Shown piece after piece: positions 1 to 11,031 of a stretch of DNA of 64,000 bases. The stretch comes from Cranoglanis bouderius (Eukaryota; Chordata; Actinopteri; Siluriformes; Cranoglanididae). The position numbers and the translations under genes are program-made. The stretch covers positions 15,906,242 through 15,970,241 of the forward strand of contig CM042564.1 of NCBI GenBank assembly GCA_023630585.1, read 5' to 3'. Position 1 is the stretch's first letter. Each line of letters begins with the position of its first letter. The notes under the pieces were generated by a model, which saw only the letters and a program-made list of their open reading frames with translations, was not told the origin of the DNA and did not search any database.

Positions 1-499
1 GTTTAAAAGCCACTGAGAAATGATACAAATGATCAAAAATCATAGTGCAAACTAAGTAATAGTAGTAATAAAGTAATAACTGTTAATAAATTAAGTCATT
101 TTTAAATGAAGATGAAGATTTAAAGGAGTATTAAATACTGTAAAATCTATGTATAGAATAAGGCTGTATGAGAAGGGTGTAATTAAATTGTATTTTTTTC
201 TTATAGTCAACCATGTCTCTTACAGCACTTGAAAATTGGAAGTGTCAAGTCCTGTTTAGGATTTTGAATATACAGTATCTCTGTGGGAAATTTATGTATG
301 TGTTCATGTGCCATAGCAGAGTATCCAAGGCCAGAGATAACAGGTGACAACATGCAGACTGTGATATTCCTACTGCAGAACACTCAAAAAATTGCACCTT
401 TCCTTGTTGTTGGGGTGCTAACCTAAGGGTACACTTTTTGTACCTTTATATGGATATAGTGTACCTTTAAAAAGATTTAAGGTATATAAATGAAGCATC
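1..499. other. AT-rich intergenic DNA, nothing recognised
   Basis: No exon-like frame, known repeat or structured motif was seen here. The short open frames are uninformative. Confidence refers to the absence of a recognisable gene. Confidence 0.5.
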
Positions 500-792
500 A
501 AGGGGCATGGTGGCTTAGTGGTTAGCATGTTGCACCTCCAGGGTTGGGGGTTCAAATCATGCCTCTGCCCTGTGCTTTGGGGGTTTCCTCCAGAAACTCT
601 GGTTCCCCCCAAGTCCAAAGACATGTGCTGTAGACTAACTGGCATTTCCAAATTGTCCAAGGTATGTGATTGTGCTCTACAGTGGGTTGGCACCCTGTAC
701 AGAGCCCCAAGTTACCTGGAATAGGCTCCAGTCTCCCCACAATTGTGTAGGATAAGCGGTACAGAAGATGGATGAATGGATGGAAATGGACC
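500..792 (+). repeat. tRNA-headed SINE-like repeat
   Basis: The left end has a tRNA-type pol III promoter layout: an A-box-like TGGCTTAGTGGTTAGC and, about 35 bases later, a B-box-like GGTTCAAATCA. The body holds the phrases common to this fish repeat family (TTTCCTCCAGAAACTCTGG, CCAAAGACATG) and it ends in a GATGGATGAATGGATGG tail. A much better preserved minus-strand copy lies at 7788-8140, and shorter pieces are scattered through the window. The family name is uncertain, since tRNA-like heads occur in several fish SINE families. Confidence 0.7.
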
Positions 793-2735
793 ATCATCAG
801 TTTTTAAGGTAAAATTAAAGGTACACTATATTCAACTCCCTAGATAAAATATACTTAAGGTACAAAAGCTGTACACCAGTGACAAGGAAAGGTACAGAGT
901 GATATCTTTTTTTCCTGAGATTGTAGCTATTATTGTTTGAAATGATCCAGATATTGCAATTACCAAATATTGCAGGTAACATAAGCAGCCGAATGGACAA
1001 GCAAAACCTGAATAGTTCTTTCATCAAGGTCCTAAAGTGGTCTTGTAATATTAACTATATTGTCATAAATGAAGAAGGTCAATTTGAATATTTAATTGAC
1101 ACAAATACATAAAGTAATGCCCAAATCTGAGAATGCTTGATCATGTTTTAATATATTGATATAAGTTTTATAAAATAATGAAAAATCAACTAATATAATT
1201 CCATGTGAGATGGCTTTTCTATCTATCAACTTGCCTTGATAAATGTTTTAGTAAATCCTAACTTGTGTTTCATAGCAATGCTGCCACCAAGTCTTTAAAT
1301 AATCAATTAATCTGCTTTATGGGCTAATGGGAAAATACAAACTAAAGCCAAATGGGAGCAAAAAGACAAGACCTGCGATGAGATGGGCTAAAGTGTATTA
1401 ATTTTTTACTGGTTAAGCTGTTCAATTGCTCCACTTCCCCCTGCAGGTGCAACAGATTTAAGTTCTATGCAGGGAAATAACACACATGATGAATTAGGAG
1501 AGTGGTTGCATTGTGTGACGAATGAAGCAGAAGGAAGGCCAGCATGTGTGAGTGTCTGTCCTCTAGCGTGTCAGTATTTCTCTGTGTGCTCTGCCAGGGC
1601 ATGAGCACCAGCATAGGGCTGACTGATCACCTGTCTCCAAGTTTGCTGCAGGGGTCTCCTTCTGCTTCACATAAGGTCGTTCATTGACTCCAGAAGTTTG
1701 GAGGTGCCCTATGTGACTAAGCACTTTTCCCCCATTCGGCACTTACTCTGACTAATTCACCCTAATAAATGGAACGTCCTCAGAGCTTGTCAAGACACAG
1801 GCATCATTACTATGAATTATGAACATTCAACAACACTGAATCCATGCACTGTATTTCTTGTCATTCTCTACGGGATTATCCTTATGGGATACAACCATCA
1901 TATCCCATGGAAGGGCCAATACCTCTTTATCATTTGAATACCTTTTTCTGAGGCTGACTTGCATCCATTCAGGCCTGTTTCCTGTAGTAGCACCTAGGAT
2001 CCCTGGTCCTGCCTGCCAAGATCTGTGTGCATGTTTGGCACTGAAGTAAACGATTTCAAGATAAAGCACAATGCCACAGAAGAAAGTTATTTATAGAACA
2101 AACATACATGATGGAGAAATGATAATAGGAAGTTAAAAGCTGCACACTTCTTCCTTGAAAGGAAAGATACATTCAGACTCCTATGTCCTTCAAGGTAAAA
2201 ATGAAAAATGGAAACGTCAGTGCATATATAGTATACAATAGCTGATTTCCTGATCAATTCTAAATAAATAAGGATATTAAAACCCTTACCCTGGGGAGAT
2301 TAAAAAGTAATAGAGAACTTAAAAAGTAGTAGAAAGAATGAGAAAAGCTTTTATTTATTCTTGAGATATGCCATAAAAGTGGGGGGTGGGGGGTGGAAAG
2401 GGATGTCTAGTGAATTATCACATTCTGTATAAGTTTGTTTACCAGATAAAAAATAAGCAACAAAGAAACAAGCCAAACACAGTGCATCTGCCCAAAAGGA
2501 AATACACAGTATTTGAGAATAGACTAAAAACAACAGCTAACCACAATAAAATGCATAGAGCTCACAAGCTTATTGGGTTGACATGGGGATGTTTATCAGT
2601 AGTAGAGAGCTGTATAATGTATAATGAACAAGTGGTGATGCACAGATGTAAATGTGCAGAATCTAATAACGATGCTCCAGAAGCTCAGATTTTATGTGAA
2701 GTACTTCATATGCTTAATATTCTCCTGTAATGTTT
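793..2735. other. Intergenic DNA, no gene seen
   Basis: This is AT-rich unique-looking sequence. A moderately GC-balanced block around 1430-1760 could be conserved non-coding DNA, but nothing in it reads as an exon. No repeat family was recognised. Confidence 0.45.
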
Positions 2736-3136
2736 TGCTTTTTTGTGATTGTTGCAGCCAAAAATGTTTGTTATTTTGCTGGGTCTTTTTTCAAAATTTG
2801 CGATGAAACTTGTAGAGTTGTTTGTGCTTTTTTTGTGGAAAACTACTTGAATTGAATGAAATTGTTTTGCACGGTCTTTCACAGTGATGTTTGTTGGTAA
2901 ATGCGACCTTTTAGCTGTACTCATGTTTGACACGTGAATTCAAGAGGGCTTTGGCTGAGTGTGTGCTGTGATGTCATATGACGCATCTTGGCCCAAATCT
3001 GCAGAAAATCTGCAAAAAATGTAAAATAAATAAATTAATTAATAATAATAAAAATTGCAAGCTCCTCCGAACATTGCGGAGTTTGTTTGATTTTGCGTTC
3101 ATTTCTGTGATCGCAAAATCGCGAAATCCTGGAGGC
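2736..3136 (+). repeat. Dispersed repeat family A, copy 1 (possible non-autonomous DNA transposon)
   Basis: This stretch aligns by eye over several hundred bases with 47522-47839. Shared blocks include TTTTAGCTGTACTCATGTT, AGAGGGCTTTG, TCTTGGCCCAAATCTGC and TCCGAACATTGCGGAGT. The right end contains GATCGCAAAATCGCGAAATCCTGGAGG, whose reverse complement resembles the left end of the second copy (CAGGATTTCGTGAAG). That suggests short terminal inverted repeats and a cut-and-paste origin. No coding frame is evident. The two copies share the central block but differ by indels, so the family is old. Confidence 0.6.
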
Positions 3137-3579
3137 TGTCTTCTTACTCAGACAATTAAAACTAAACTTCCTACTACGTGAACTCTTCAATACATCATAA
3201 ATTACCTTATAATATTTAATTAAATACAGTACTTTGGGTGGCTAGCAACATGTGGCTGGCAACAACCTCCCTATTACAGTGCCCATTAACCTGTAATGAA
3301 CCTGTGTTGTGTTTGCAATTGTTTAATATCCATGAGAGCAGAGTATGTTTATGAATTTTCTAAACAAAAGATCAAAAGGTTAAACAATAAAGACAAATTT
3401 TCACAGCCTTCTTTGCTCATATTTACCAAGGGTGCCAATATTAGTGGAGGGCTCTGTATTTTCAACTTAGAGTATAAACCATTGACTATTCTTTTCCCAA
3501 TCTTCTTCTTCAACAAATTTCCATTGTCAATGACAATGTGTCCACTGCAGATTCATGTTCTGGGCTGACAGGAGTGGAC

Positions 3580-3890
3580 TCTGATGTAGTGCTTAGTCCA
3601 TCCACCTCAAAGTTCGAGATTCTGAGATGCTTTTCTGCTCACCACAGTTGTAGTGGTGTAGAGTGATTATCTGAGTAACTATAGACTTCCAGACTTGACA
3701 TTCTCCTCTGATATCTCACAGCAACAAGGTGTTTCTGCCAGCAGAGCAGAACTGCTGCTCACTGAATTTTTTTTATTTTTTATTTTTGCACCACTCTGAG
3801 TAAACTGTAAAGACTGTTGTGTGTGAATATCCCAGGAGATCAGCAGTTTCAACATGCCACAATCAAAGTCTCTAATCACATTACCAAAAG
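3580..3890 (-). pseudogene. Tc1-like transposase remnant (same family as 60873-62024)
   Basis: Read on the minus strand, the frame contains FDCGM, SWDIHTQQSLQFTQ and AETPCC, which correspond to the N-terminal DNA-binding half of the Tc1 transposase. The element at 60873-62024 has the parallel FDSGMIVGARRAGLS stretch. No inverted repeats remain and the catalytic half is missing. It is an old fragment. Confidence 0.65.
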
Positions 3891-4273
3891 ATACCTTACA
3901 CCATCAAAATTCATGAAATATGTTGTAATGGACAATCCAACTGGAACACATATTATGGGATTTTCCTGTTCGTCACTCATCCTTTTCCCTTTGCTCCATC
4001 TCAAACACTCTGTGTAATTTGGCCAATATTGAGGTCACTATGAATTCCTGTGGGTGAGTCATATTGTACTCCAATGCCTTTGGGATATTGTCTTCCCAAA
4101 AATTTCCCTACCACATGGAGCCTATTTGGCTGCCCATGAAAGAGTGCATGTGTGAAGCCTCATTCACATCCACCCTGATTGCCTTTCAGAGAACCCATGC
4201 AACAGCGTGAAATGACCTAAATGTCTCCAGGCCCAACCCAAGTGTGTTCCCTCCCAATATAACAGCAATAAAC

Positions 4274-4281
4274 CACACAGA

Positions 4282-4351
<70 letters not shown>
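4274..4351 (+). repeat. (CA)n microsatellite
   Basis: Near-perfect CA dinucleotide run of about 75 bases. It creates spurious open frames on both strands (THTH and CVCV). Confidence 0.98.
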
Positions 4352-4356
<5 letters not shown>

Positions 4357-4567
4357 AAATGATGCTTGTGCTAGCCCAACTGGGAGACATAATGATAGAA
4401 GAATTCCAAACCACACCATTTCTAAGAATTACAATGCTGTGTTACAATATTTAATAGATTACAATATGATTTAATATGCTTTTCATAAGACACCACAAGC
4501 ACCTGTTGCTTTGAATAAACACTATGAACCTGTAAAACCAGGTCTGTTTAGGTCACAACTGATGTAA

Positions 4568-4568
4568 T

Positions 4569-4660
<92 letters not shown>
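4568..4660 (+). repeat. (CA)n microsatellite
   Basis: A second long CA run of about 90 bases, only 220 bases after the first. Confidence 0.98.
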
Positions 4661-4662
<2 letters not shown>

Positions 4663-5083
4663 CAAGTGGCAGCAAATGTAAACTTTGTGTAAAGTGTTGA
4701 GTACAGTCTGTGCAATACAGTACAGAGATATGTGCAATGCAATTAATGACTGGCAATGACAGTGTACTGTTGTTCAGTAGTCTTATAGCTTGTGGGGGAA
4801 AATGTCTCTGTTCATGTGAGTAAAGATGCTGTGCTGTTGTCTGCCAGAAGGAAGCAGAGTGAGCAGGTTGTGGTTAGGGTTGCTGGGGTCACACACTAGG
4901 TTTGCAATGCAATACCACTATCTGTTTAGTAATAAAAAATTTGAATCTGTATCTGTATTCAGATTTAAAACTAGAAGGTTTTTTTGTGAGCCTGGAAACT
5001 GGAAAACACCAGAAAACTCAGGGCTGCTGGAAAACCACTGTTCCTCCACCCTAGCTATAGGGATTGTGACCTAATACAAACAG

Positions 5084-5172
5084 AGTGGATATAAAAAGTC
5101 AGGTTTCTGTAAAGTAAAAAAAAAAAAATGAAACTAACGTAAATCATGTCAGAACTTTTTCCCACCTTAAAT
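5084..5172 (+). repeat. Tc1-family terminal repeat fragment
   Basis: The phrases GTGGATATAAAAAGTC, CAGGTTTCTGTAAAGT and CATGTCAGAACTTTTTCCCACCTT match the left end of the Tc1-like element at 21810 (GGATATAAAATGTATAC, GCAGGTTTTTGTGATGTAAAC, CATGTCAGATCTTTTTCCACCATT). Only this short piece is present. Confidence 0.55.
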
Positions 5173-5590
5173 AAAAATAGGCTCACTATTCTTTTTTTTT
5201 TTTCTTTTCTTCAGAAAGCTTCCCAGAAAGTGCATCTATTTGAGACTAGATCCTGTGGGAAGACATACAAGTAGAGTGGGAGGTTTTTATTTTCATGCGA
5301 TGTGGGGCTTGAGCACAAGTATGAAGCTTGCAGGACATAGGTCATGTTAATTAATGTGAAAGTGCAGCGGTCCTCAATAACTGCCTTTTCAGTGTCAGTG
5401 AGGTTTAAATTAGGCCACTAGCTTATTTTTATATGCTTATTTTATATGTTCATATTTTGGGAAATAAAACCAAGTAAATTCCTTGGAAAATATTGTGCGT
5501 AGGTATACAAACAAAAATAATAACTGCTAGCATGGGATTTAAAAAACAGCACACACTATGCTGACACTGCTGCCATTTCTTACTCTCTCT

Positions 5591-5600
5591 CACACACACA

Positions 5601-5649
<49 letters not shown>
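5591..5649 (+). repeat. (CA)n microsatellite
   Basis: CA run broken once by CATA, preceded by a short CT run. Confidence 0.97.
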
Positions 5650-5651
<2 letters not shown>

Positions 5652-5784
5652 GTTCAGGAGCTTACTGGGCCAATCTACTGGATTGGGAATGATCCTCAAC
5701 TAAATCAAATTCAAGTTAAATTTCCAAAATTTAATATTAACAGTAAAACATTTTTATTTCATTTATAGATATAATTAATTTATT

Positions 5785-6010
5785 CATCTTCAGTAAGCTT
5801 TATCCTGGTCAGAGCTGTGGTAGATCCAGAGCCTATCCTAGGAAGAAATATACTCTGGATGAGATGCCAGTCCATAACAGAGAACCAGCTACACACATTC
5901 ACATACAGTACTCATTTACACTTATGGGTAATTTAGTCATCCCTAAGTGTAGATTTAGAGTTCACCTGCCAGCATGTTTTTTTAGGAGTTGGAAGGGAAC
6001 CAGAGCCACC
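5785..6010 (-). repeat. SINE-like repeat fragment
   Basis: Reverse-oriented 3' part of the same family as 500-792. TTATCCTGGTCAGAGCTGTGGTAGATCCAGAGCCTAT, the following CACACATTCACATACA and GGGTAATTTAG are the family's tail phrases in reverse complement. The tRNA-like head is missing. Confidence 0.55.
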
Positions 6011-7787
6011 ATGCTGCCTGTAGATATAAATTACAGATCAAAAAACATAATTTTCTTCTATTCCTCTGCAGTCACATATATGAATGAATGAAGATTATTA
6101 GGAAGTCATGCTAGATGAAAGCACAAGTATATAATATAGTTAAAATAATTTGTAAACTCTAACATTTTGCTGAAGAGACAAACCTTCACATGTCTAATGT
6201 GGATAGTTAGTTAGCTATTGTTTTGTGGCCTTGTGGCTAATGGATGATTCAGTTAACACAAATTATATTTAAAAATATATATCACCATTAAAGAGAGAGA
6301 TATACTGACTGGTACTGCATGTGCCAGGTTCACACAGTGTGTTATCTCTGCAATGAGGCTCTCTAGTCACCCCAATGAAAGTCAAGTATTTCAGCTATGC
6401 AGTACAAGAAAGAAAATAACACTCTGACTGACTTGGTGTAATAAGGCAACCAGAAGAACACAGGCTGCAGGGCAGTGTAAAGTGCAATCTATTAAACGGG
6501 AGTGTGGGAGAATGGAGAGGAGGGCACAGAGCTAAAGGTCACAGTCACCCTGTTCTGGATCTCTTGTCACCCTGTTCTGGATCTTTCTCTTTACGAAAGC
6601 TGTGCAGCCTCTAGTTCAATCTAGTTCATCTACTAACTAAGCACACAATTACATGGAACCTCTACTGCTGTCTTAAACACTGGCCTCCAAGAATACAGAG
6701 TGAGGGAGGGAAGAAAAGAGTGAAAAGAAGAGAAAATCAATAATGAACAGCTTCATAACACGAGAGCCATCTGAAGAGCAGGCCAATATATTACTCATGA
6801 CTAATACATGCATTGGAGGATTCGATTCAATTTACAGGAGAAAAGCAGAGAAAATAAATAAAACATGGAAAATAAATTGGGCCACTCATTCAAATTCATT
6901 AGAACCTGCCCCAGAGCGCCTTCAGAATATTCCCTTTAAAATACAAATACACAACAACTTTATATTTTCCTCGGGCAGGGCAGAGGGTTGGGCACTAACT
7001 CAGAACAGATGAAGCTTACACACTGCTGCCTCCTAACTGTATGACTCAGCCTGAGCAAAACAGATTAATCAGACTAATGATAACAATAAAAGAAATTCAC
7101 ATCACTGAGAGTCAGCTTTGCATGAAACTGCGAGCGTTGGCGTGTGCAATTGGCCATGCTGCTGGGGCTGCCTTTTCACCGTAGTGATGTTTTAATAGGT
7201 GAAATCCCTCTCCTCTCCGTCCCCTGTCCAACCCAGTGCATAGATTACTTCATAATCCGTATTACTTTATGGCGAGTGTGTTAATTCAATGACAAATTAG
7301 TTTATTTAGGTTTAATCCATCAATGTGACACATGGGGTGTTGGGGGGGGGGGGGGTTGTGGAGTGCAGAGAAGGGTGGGGATGGTTGACTTGTGTTCTTG
7401 TTCAGTATGTGCAGGGAGGTCACAAAAAGCCACACATTCCCCCAATTCCTTGATACCTACATAAATGAATTACCATCAAGTTGATGCTGCATGAACATTT
7501 AAGTAGATAGGAATACAAATCTATTTGGACTATTGCAAGGTGGATATGAATGTGTAAAAATGTGTCTTTCTTTTCAGAAATGTATCAATGCAGTTAAAAT
7601 GCTTGAATTATAATCTCATTTTAATACAGTCATACTAATCAAATTATCACCACAATCACAATTCAAGCTGTCATGAGAATTTTTATATATTTGCTGCTAA
7701 AGTATCAGCTAATTATTTAGTCATGTATCTTATTCAATAGCTACAATGAAACTCAGAGGAATGTTTCATTGTTTATCCACAGGAGAA
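6011..7787. other. Intergenic DNA with a possible conserved non-coding block
   Basis: No gene is seen. The part from about 6740 to 7320 is unlike its surroundings: it is repeat-free, of balanced composition and dense in homeodomain-type TAAT cores (AGATTAATCAGACTAATGATAA). It ends in a G14 run at 7342-7355. It may be regulatory, but that is inference only. Confidence 0.35.
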
Positions 7788-8140
7788 CATCCATCCATCC
7801 ATCCATCCATCCATCCATCCATTTTCCATACCGCGTATCCTGCACGTGGTCATGGGAAAGCCTGGAGCCTATCCCAGGGAACTCAGGGCACTAGGTGGGG
7901 TGCCACCCCATCACAGGGGACAATCACACACCCATTCACACACCCATTCACACACTACAAACAATGTGGAAATGCCAATCAGCCTACAACACATGTCTTT
8001 GAACTGGGGGAGGAAACCGGAGTACCCGGAGGAAACCCCAGGAACGCGGGGAGAACATGCAAACTCCGTGCACACAGGGCAGAGGCAGGATTCAGAACCC
8101 AACCCCGGAGGTGCGAGGAAAATGTGCTAACCACTAAGCC
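7788..8140 (-). repeat. tRNA-headed SINE-like repeat, best preserved copy
   Basis: In minus orientation the copy starts near 8140 with GGGGGCTTAGTGGTTAGCAC and runs through TTTGCATGTTCTCCCCGCG, TTTCCTCCGGGTACTCCGG and CAAAGACATGTGTTGTAGG. It ends in an eight-unit ATGG tail, seen on the plus strand as CCAT repeats at 7791-7822. The long plus-strand open frame across it has no coding evidence. Confidence 0.75.
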
Positions 8141-8518
8141 CCCTGCAGGGAAACATGCAATGTGCAATCAGAATTTCATTGCCCATTGTACAACTGTATT
8201 TCATGTACGCATGAAAATAAACTTGAAATGATATAAAACAAAAGTAAATGAAAGTTTGGACACATGGATGGATACTAAATGAATTTATAGTCATTTGGTC
8301 TGTATGCAGTGTGCGCTAACTTAAAAACACTAATGCGTTGGCATTCATGTGACCAAGATTTTAGGAACAGTCCGTGAGTCTGAGTGCAGTGTCATCACCA
8401 CAAATCATCTGAATCAAACCAGAATCAAGCACAGTGCCAAATTAGCATAATTTATCATAACCATATAAGACTTGCCATGCTGATATTTGTCTTGAATTAA
8501 TGCATAGGCATGATCCTT

Positions 8519-8573
8519 CCCTCTCTCTCTCTCTCTCTCTGTCTGTCTCTCTCTGTCATAGTGTGTGTTTGAG

Positions 8574-8642
<69 letters not shown>
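8519..8642 (+). repeat. (CT)n then (GT)n microsatellites
   Basis: A CT run at about 8519-8541 is followed by a pure GT run at about 8575-8641. Confidence 0.95.
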
Positions 8643-8643
<1 letters not shown>

Positions 8644-8994
8644 AATGAAACTGAACAGCATTCTCTTGTGGCTTGTCTTCTCAGCTCAGCTGAACTCATT
8701 CCCACCCCGCCATCATAGACTGCATGGAGAATCAGCACTCTCCAGTGTCTCATTTAGAGCTTTTATCTTTTCACTCTCCATAAAACATAATAAAATATGT
8801 CAAGCAACCTCAAATTCAACTCCATTTGGTAATGCCTGTTTGCATTGCTGTTCAGTTGTGAAGGAAAATACTACAGTTCATTAATATATTTTTCAATTTT
8901 CTTTTAAATAAGGGAGTTTCCACTAATAATTTAAGAAACATACAATATTGTAGTATAACATTTTGCATTTGAGTTATCAGAAAGGTGTAATATA

Positions 8995-9524
8995 CAGTAC
9001 TGTGCAAAAGTTTTAGGCACATGCAAAGAAATGCTGTAGCGCAAAGATGCCTTCAAAATAATGAAATTAAACGTATCTACATTTATTTTTTTTTAAAAAT
9101 ACCGTAAAGAGCAGTAAACAGTAGTAAATGAAACAAAGTCAATATCTGGTGTGACAAAAAAAAATAAAAACAAAAATAGTAGTCTCTGGTGCAATTAGTG
9201 CAGTTTTATAAGGAAATTAGCTGGTAAGTTTTATTGAGCATCTTGCAGAACCAGACACAGTTCTTCTGGAGACTTTTGCACTTGCAGCAAAACCCAGCAG
9301 CCTTCATTGTTTTTTTGTCTGAAAAGTGTCTCTTACGTAATATGCTGCTTTCTTTAATGACATACAAACAGTTTTCTGTAACATTTAATTTGTGCTAGAA
9401 AACTAATGTTTGGGAAACAAAAATGTTTTTTGTACTGACTTGATAATGTAGTCATAAAATAAAATAAAAACCTATAGTTTGTACTAAAAAAAAATAGGGT
9501 GCCTAAAACTTTTGCACAGTACTC
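8995..9524. mobile_element. 530-bp Tc1/mariner-type MITE, complete copy
   Basis: The ends are an inverted repeat of about 25 bases: CAGTACTGTGCAAAAGTTTT at the left and its reverse complement AAAACTTTTGCACAGTACT at the right. TA dinucleotides flank it at 8993-8994 and 9525-9526, the signature of Tc1/mariner insertion. There is no transposase frame, so it is non-autonomous. Two incomplete relatives lie in the window: a 5' half at 42114-42511 and a 3' half at 50141-50388. Confidence 0.85.
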
Positions 9525-9683
9525 TATATGCTTGTATATATGTAAATCAATGAATCAATCAGTGAATCAATCAAGCAGTCAGTCAGTGGGTTAACAGATC
9601 ATGAGTCCAGAGTCCTGACACACTTCACATTTTCCATTCCACACACACCACACACATATCTTATTAACTGCTTCTACCTGCCA

Positions 9684-9762
9684 GTGTGCGTGTGTGCGTG
9701 TGCGTGTGTGCGTGTGTGTGTGTGTGTGTGTGTTTGAGAGGCGGGGGGGGGGGGGGGGGGGG
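9684..9762 (+). repeat. (GT)n tract and G20 run
   Basis: Imperfect GT/GCGT alternation at 9684-9733 followed by 20 consecutive G at 9743-9762. It lies about 50 bases before the LTR retrotransposon. Confidence 0.95.
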
Positions 9763-9815
9763 TATGAGGTGCGGCGGGTTGTTTGAAGAGAAAGACCAAG
9801 ACAGAAAAAGATACT

Positions 9816-10341
9816 TGTTATGTAATGCCGTTGCAGGCTGAAGAGTCAGGGGAGAGTAGTCAGGATGCATGCGCTGGGGAGACGTCAGTTAATGCAGTAG
9901 AGTTTATTTTTATAAACAAAAAAGAGCAGTAATCCACAAATACAAAGAAACTGAGTAAAAGCAGTTATCCAAAAAGACAGGGAAAAAACTCGAAACGCGG
10001 AAGTGGTCTGGGAACCACAAACTCGGAACTACGGACATAAGAACAAAGACTACAGACATAGGAACAAAAAGCTACGGATCAAAACACTACGGAATCTAAA
10101 CTAAACTAATACACTGCGAGGAAGCGGAAACAGCGCAGGGTATTTAAACACACGGAAATCAAACACAAAATCACAGACACCTGAAAATCATAATCACAGA
10201 ATGAATGAAGAACCAATGAGGAAACAAGGAGGCGGGGACAGAGATATGACGCGAACACAATAACACATGCACATGGCTAAGGTAAACAAAACAAGAGTCC
10301 TTCTGACAGGAGGCGGAATGCAGACCGTGGAATGCAGAAGT
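9816..10341 (-). repeat. 3' LTR, truncated at its inner (U3) edge
   Basis: Element-sense 3' LTR. It matches the 5' LTR until TGGAATGCAGAAG, then passes straight into internal sequence. The inner U3 end seen in the right copy (GCGTAGC inverted pair, GA run, CCTAACA) is absent. Confidence 0.88.
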
Positions 10342-11007
10342 TCCACGAAACAGACCTCGAGACAGACTTGGAAATAGACTTCGAGACAGACTTCGAGACA
10401 GACTTGGAAACAGACCTCGAGACAGACTTGGAAACAGACCTCGAGACAGACTTGGAAACAGACCTCGAGACAGACTTGGAAATAGACTTCGAGACAGACT
10501 TCGAGACAGACTTGGAAACAGACCTCGAGACAGACTTGGAAACAGACCTCGAGACAGACTTGGAAACAGACCTCGAGACAGACTTGGAAATAGACTTGGA
10601 AACAAGTAACTAGAGACAGAGGAGGAGACAGAGGAGGAGACAGAGGAGTGAGCTGGGTTAGAAACGAAGCTGGGAACGGAGCTGGAAACGGAGCTGGGAA
10701 TTAAATCAGCATCTGAACTGAGAGTGAGAGCAAAAACATAACCAGGAATTAAACCAATATAGCTAGCAACTAAATCAGGAACTGGACTAGGAACTGGACT
10801 AGGAACAGGGTCGGAACCTGGACTTGGATTTGGACATGGAACTGCACTAGGAACTGGACTAGGAACGGGACTAGGAACGGGACTAGGAACTGGACTAGGA
10901 ACAGGGTCGGAACCTGGACATAGACTGGGATATGGAAAGGAGGTCATCCCGTGGACCTCAGACATGGACTGGGCTTGAGAAGAGGTCATCCCATGGACCT
11001 CTGACAT
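10171..11007 (-). CDS. Low-complexity repeat ORF in the LTR element
   Basis: 278 residues of repeats in the place where pol would sit: SEVHGMTS twice, then PSPV units (residues about 35-75), then VSSSVS, then many SLSRGLFP units encoded by a 24-base minisatellite. The last part reads into the 3' LTR. No enzymatic motif was seen. The complementary strand of the minisatellite is also open (DLET repeats), so the frame need not be protein-coding; open frames are expected when a repeat unit is a multiple of three. Confidence 0.3.
   Translation of the reverse strand: MSEVHGMTSSQAQSMSEVHGMTSFPYPSLCPGSDPVPSPVPSPVPSPVPSPVPSAVPCPNPSPGSDPVPSPVPSPVPDLVASYIGLIPGYVFALTLSSDADLIPSSVSSSVPSFVSNPAHSSVSSSVSSSVSSYLFPSLFPSLSRGLFPSLSRGLFPSLSRGLFPSLSRSLSRSLFPSLSRGLFPSLSRGLFPSLSRGLFPSLSRSLSRSLFPSLSRGLFRGTSAFHGLHSASCQKDSCFVYLSHVHVLLCSRHISVPASLFPHWFFIHSVIMIFRCL
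10341..10614. repeat. 24-bp minisatellite inside the LTR element
   Basis: About eleven units of a 24-base repeat, GAGACAGACTTGGAAACAGA with CCTC or TTCG variants. It abuts the truncated inner edge of the left LTR. Variants of the unit alternate in a higher-order pattern. Confidence 0.92.
10615..10985. repeat. Second tandem-repeat block (GGAACTGGACTA units)
   Basis: Starts with GAGACAGAGGAG units and then has many copies of GGAACTGGACTA or GGAACGGGACTA, plus two copies of a longer unit that includes CAGGGTCGGAACCTGGAC. Confidence 0.85.
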
Positions 11008-11031
11008 GAGCAGGATAGGAGTGGAGGTATT

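Noticed and set aside
500..560. True tRNA gene
   Set aside because: Only promoter-like A and B boxes are present; no cloverleaf with matched acceptor stem, and the sequence continues as a repeat body.
2386..2730. 114-residue frame as a gene
   Set aside because: No recognisable domain, no splice context and low-complexity AT-rich codons; treated as chance.
4164..4756. Cysteine/valine and threonine/histidine repeat open frames
   Set aside because: They are translations of CA/GT microsatellites. The same holds near 5450, 8500-8884, 39226-39542 and 51129-51396.
7746..8231. 161-residue plus-strand frame
   Set aside because: It lies across a minus-strand SINE-like repeat and its CCAT tail.
10332..10613. 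93-residue DLET-repeat protein on the plus strand
   Set aside because: It is the antisense reading of the 24-base minisatellite inside the LTR element; a repeat unit divisible by three is open by default.
10341..10985. CRISPR-like array
   Set aside because: The units are contiguous with no unique spacers, inside an LTR element of a eukaryotic genome.
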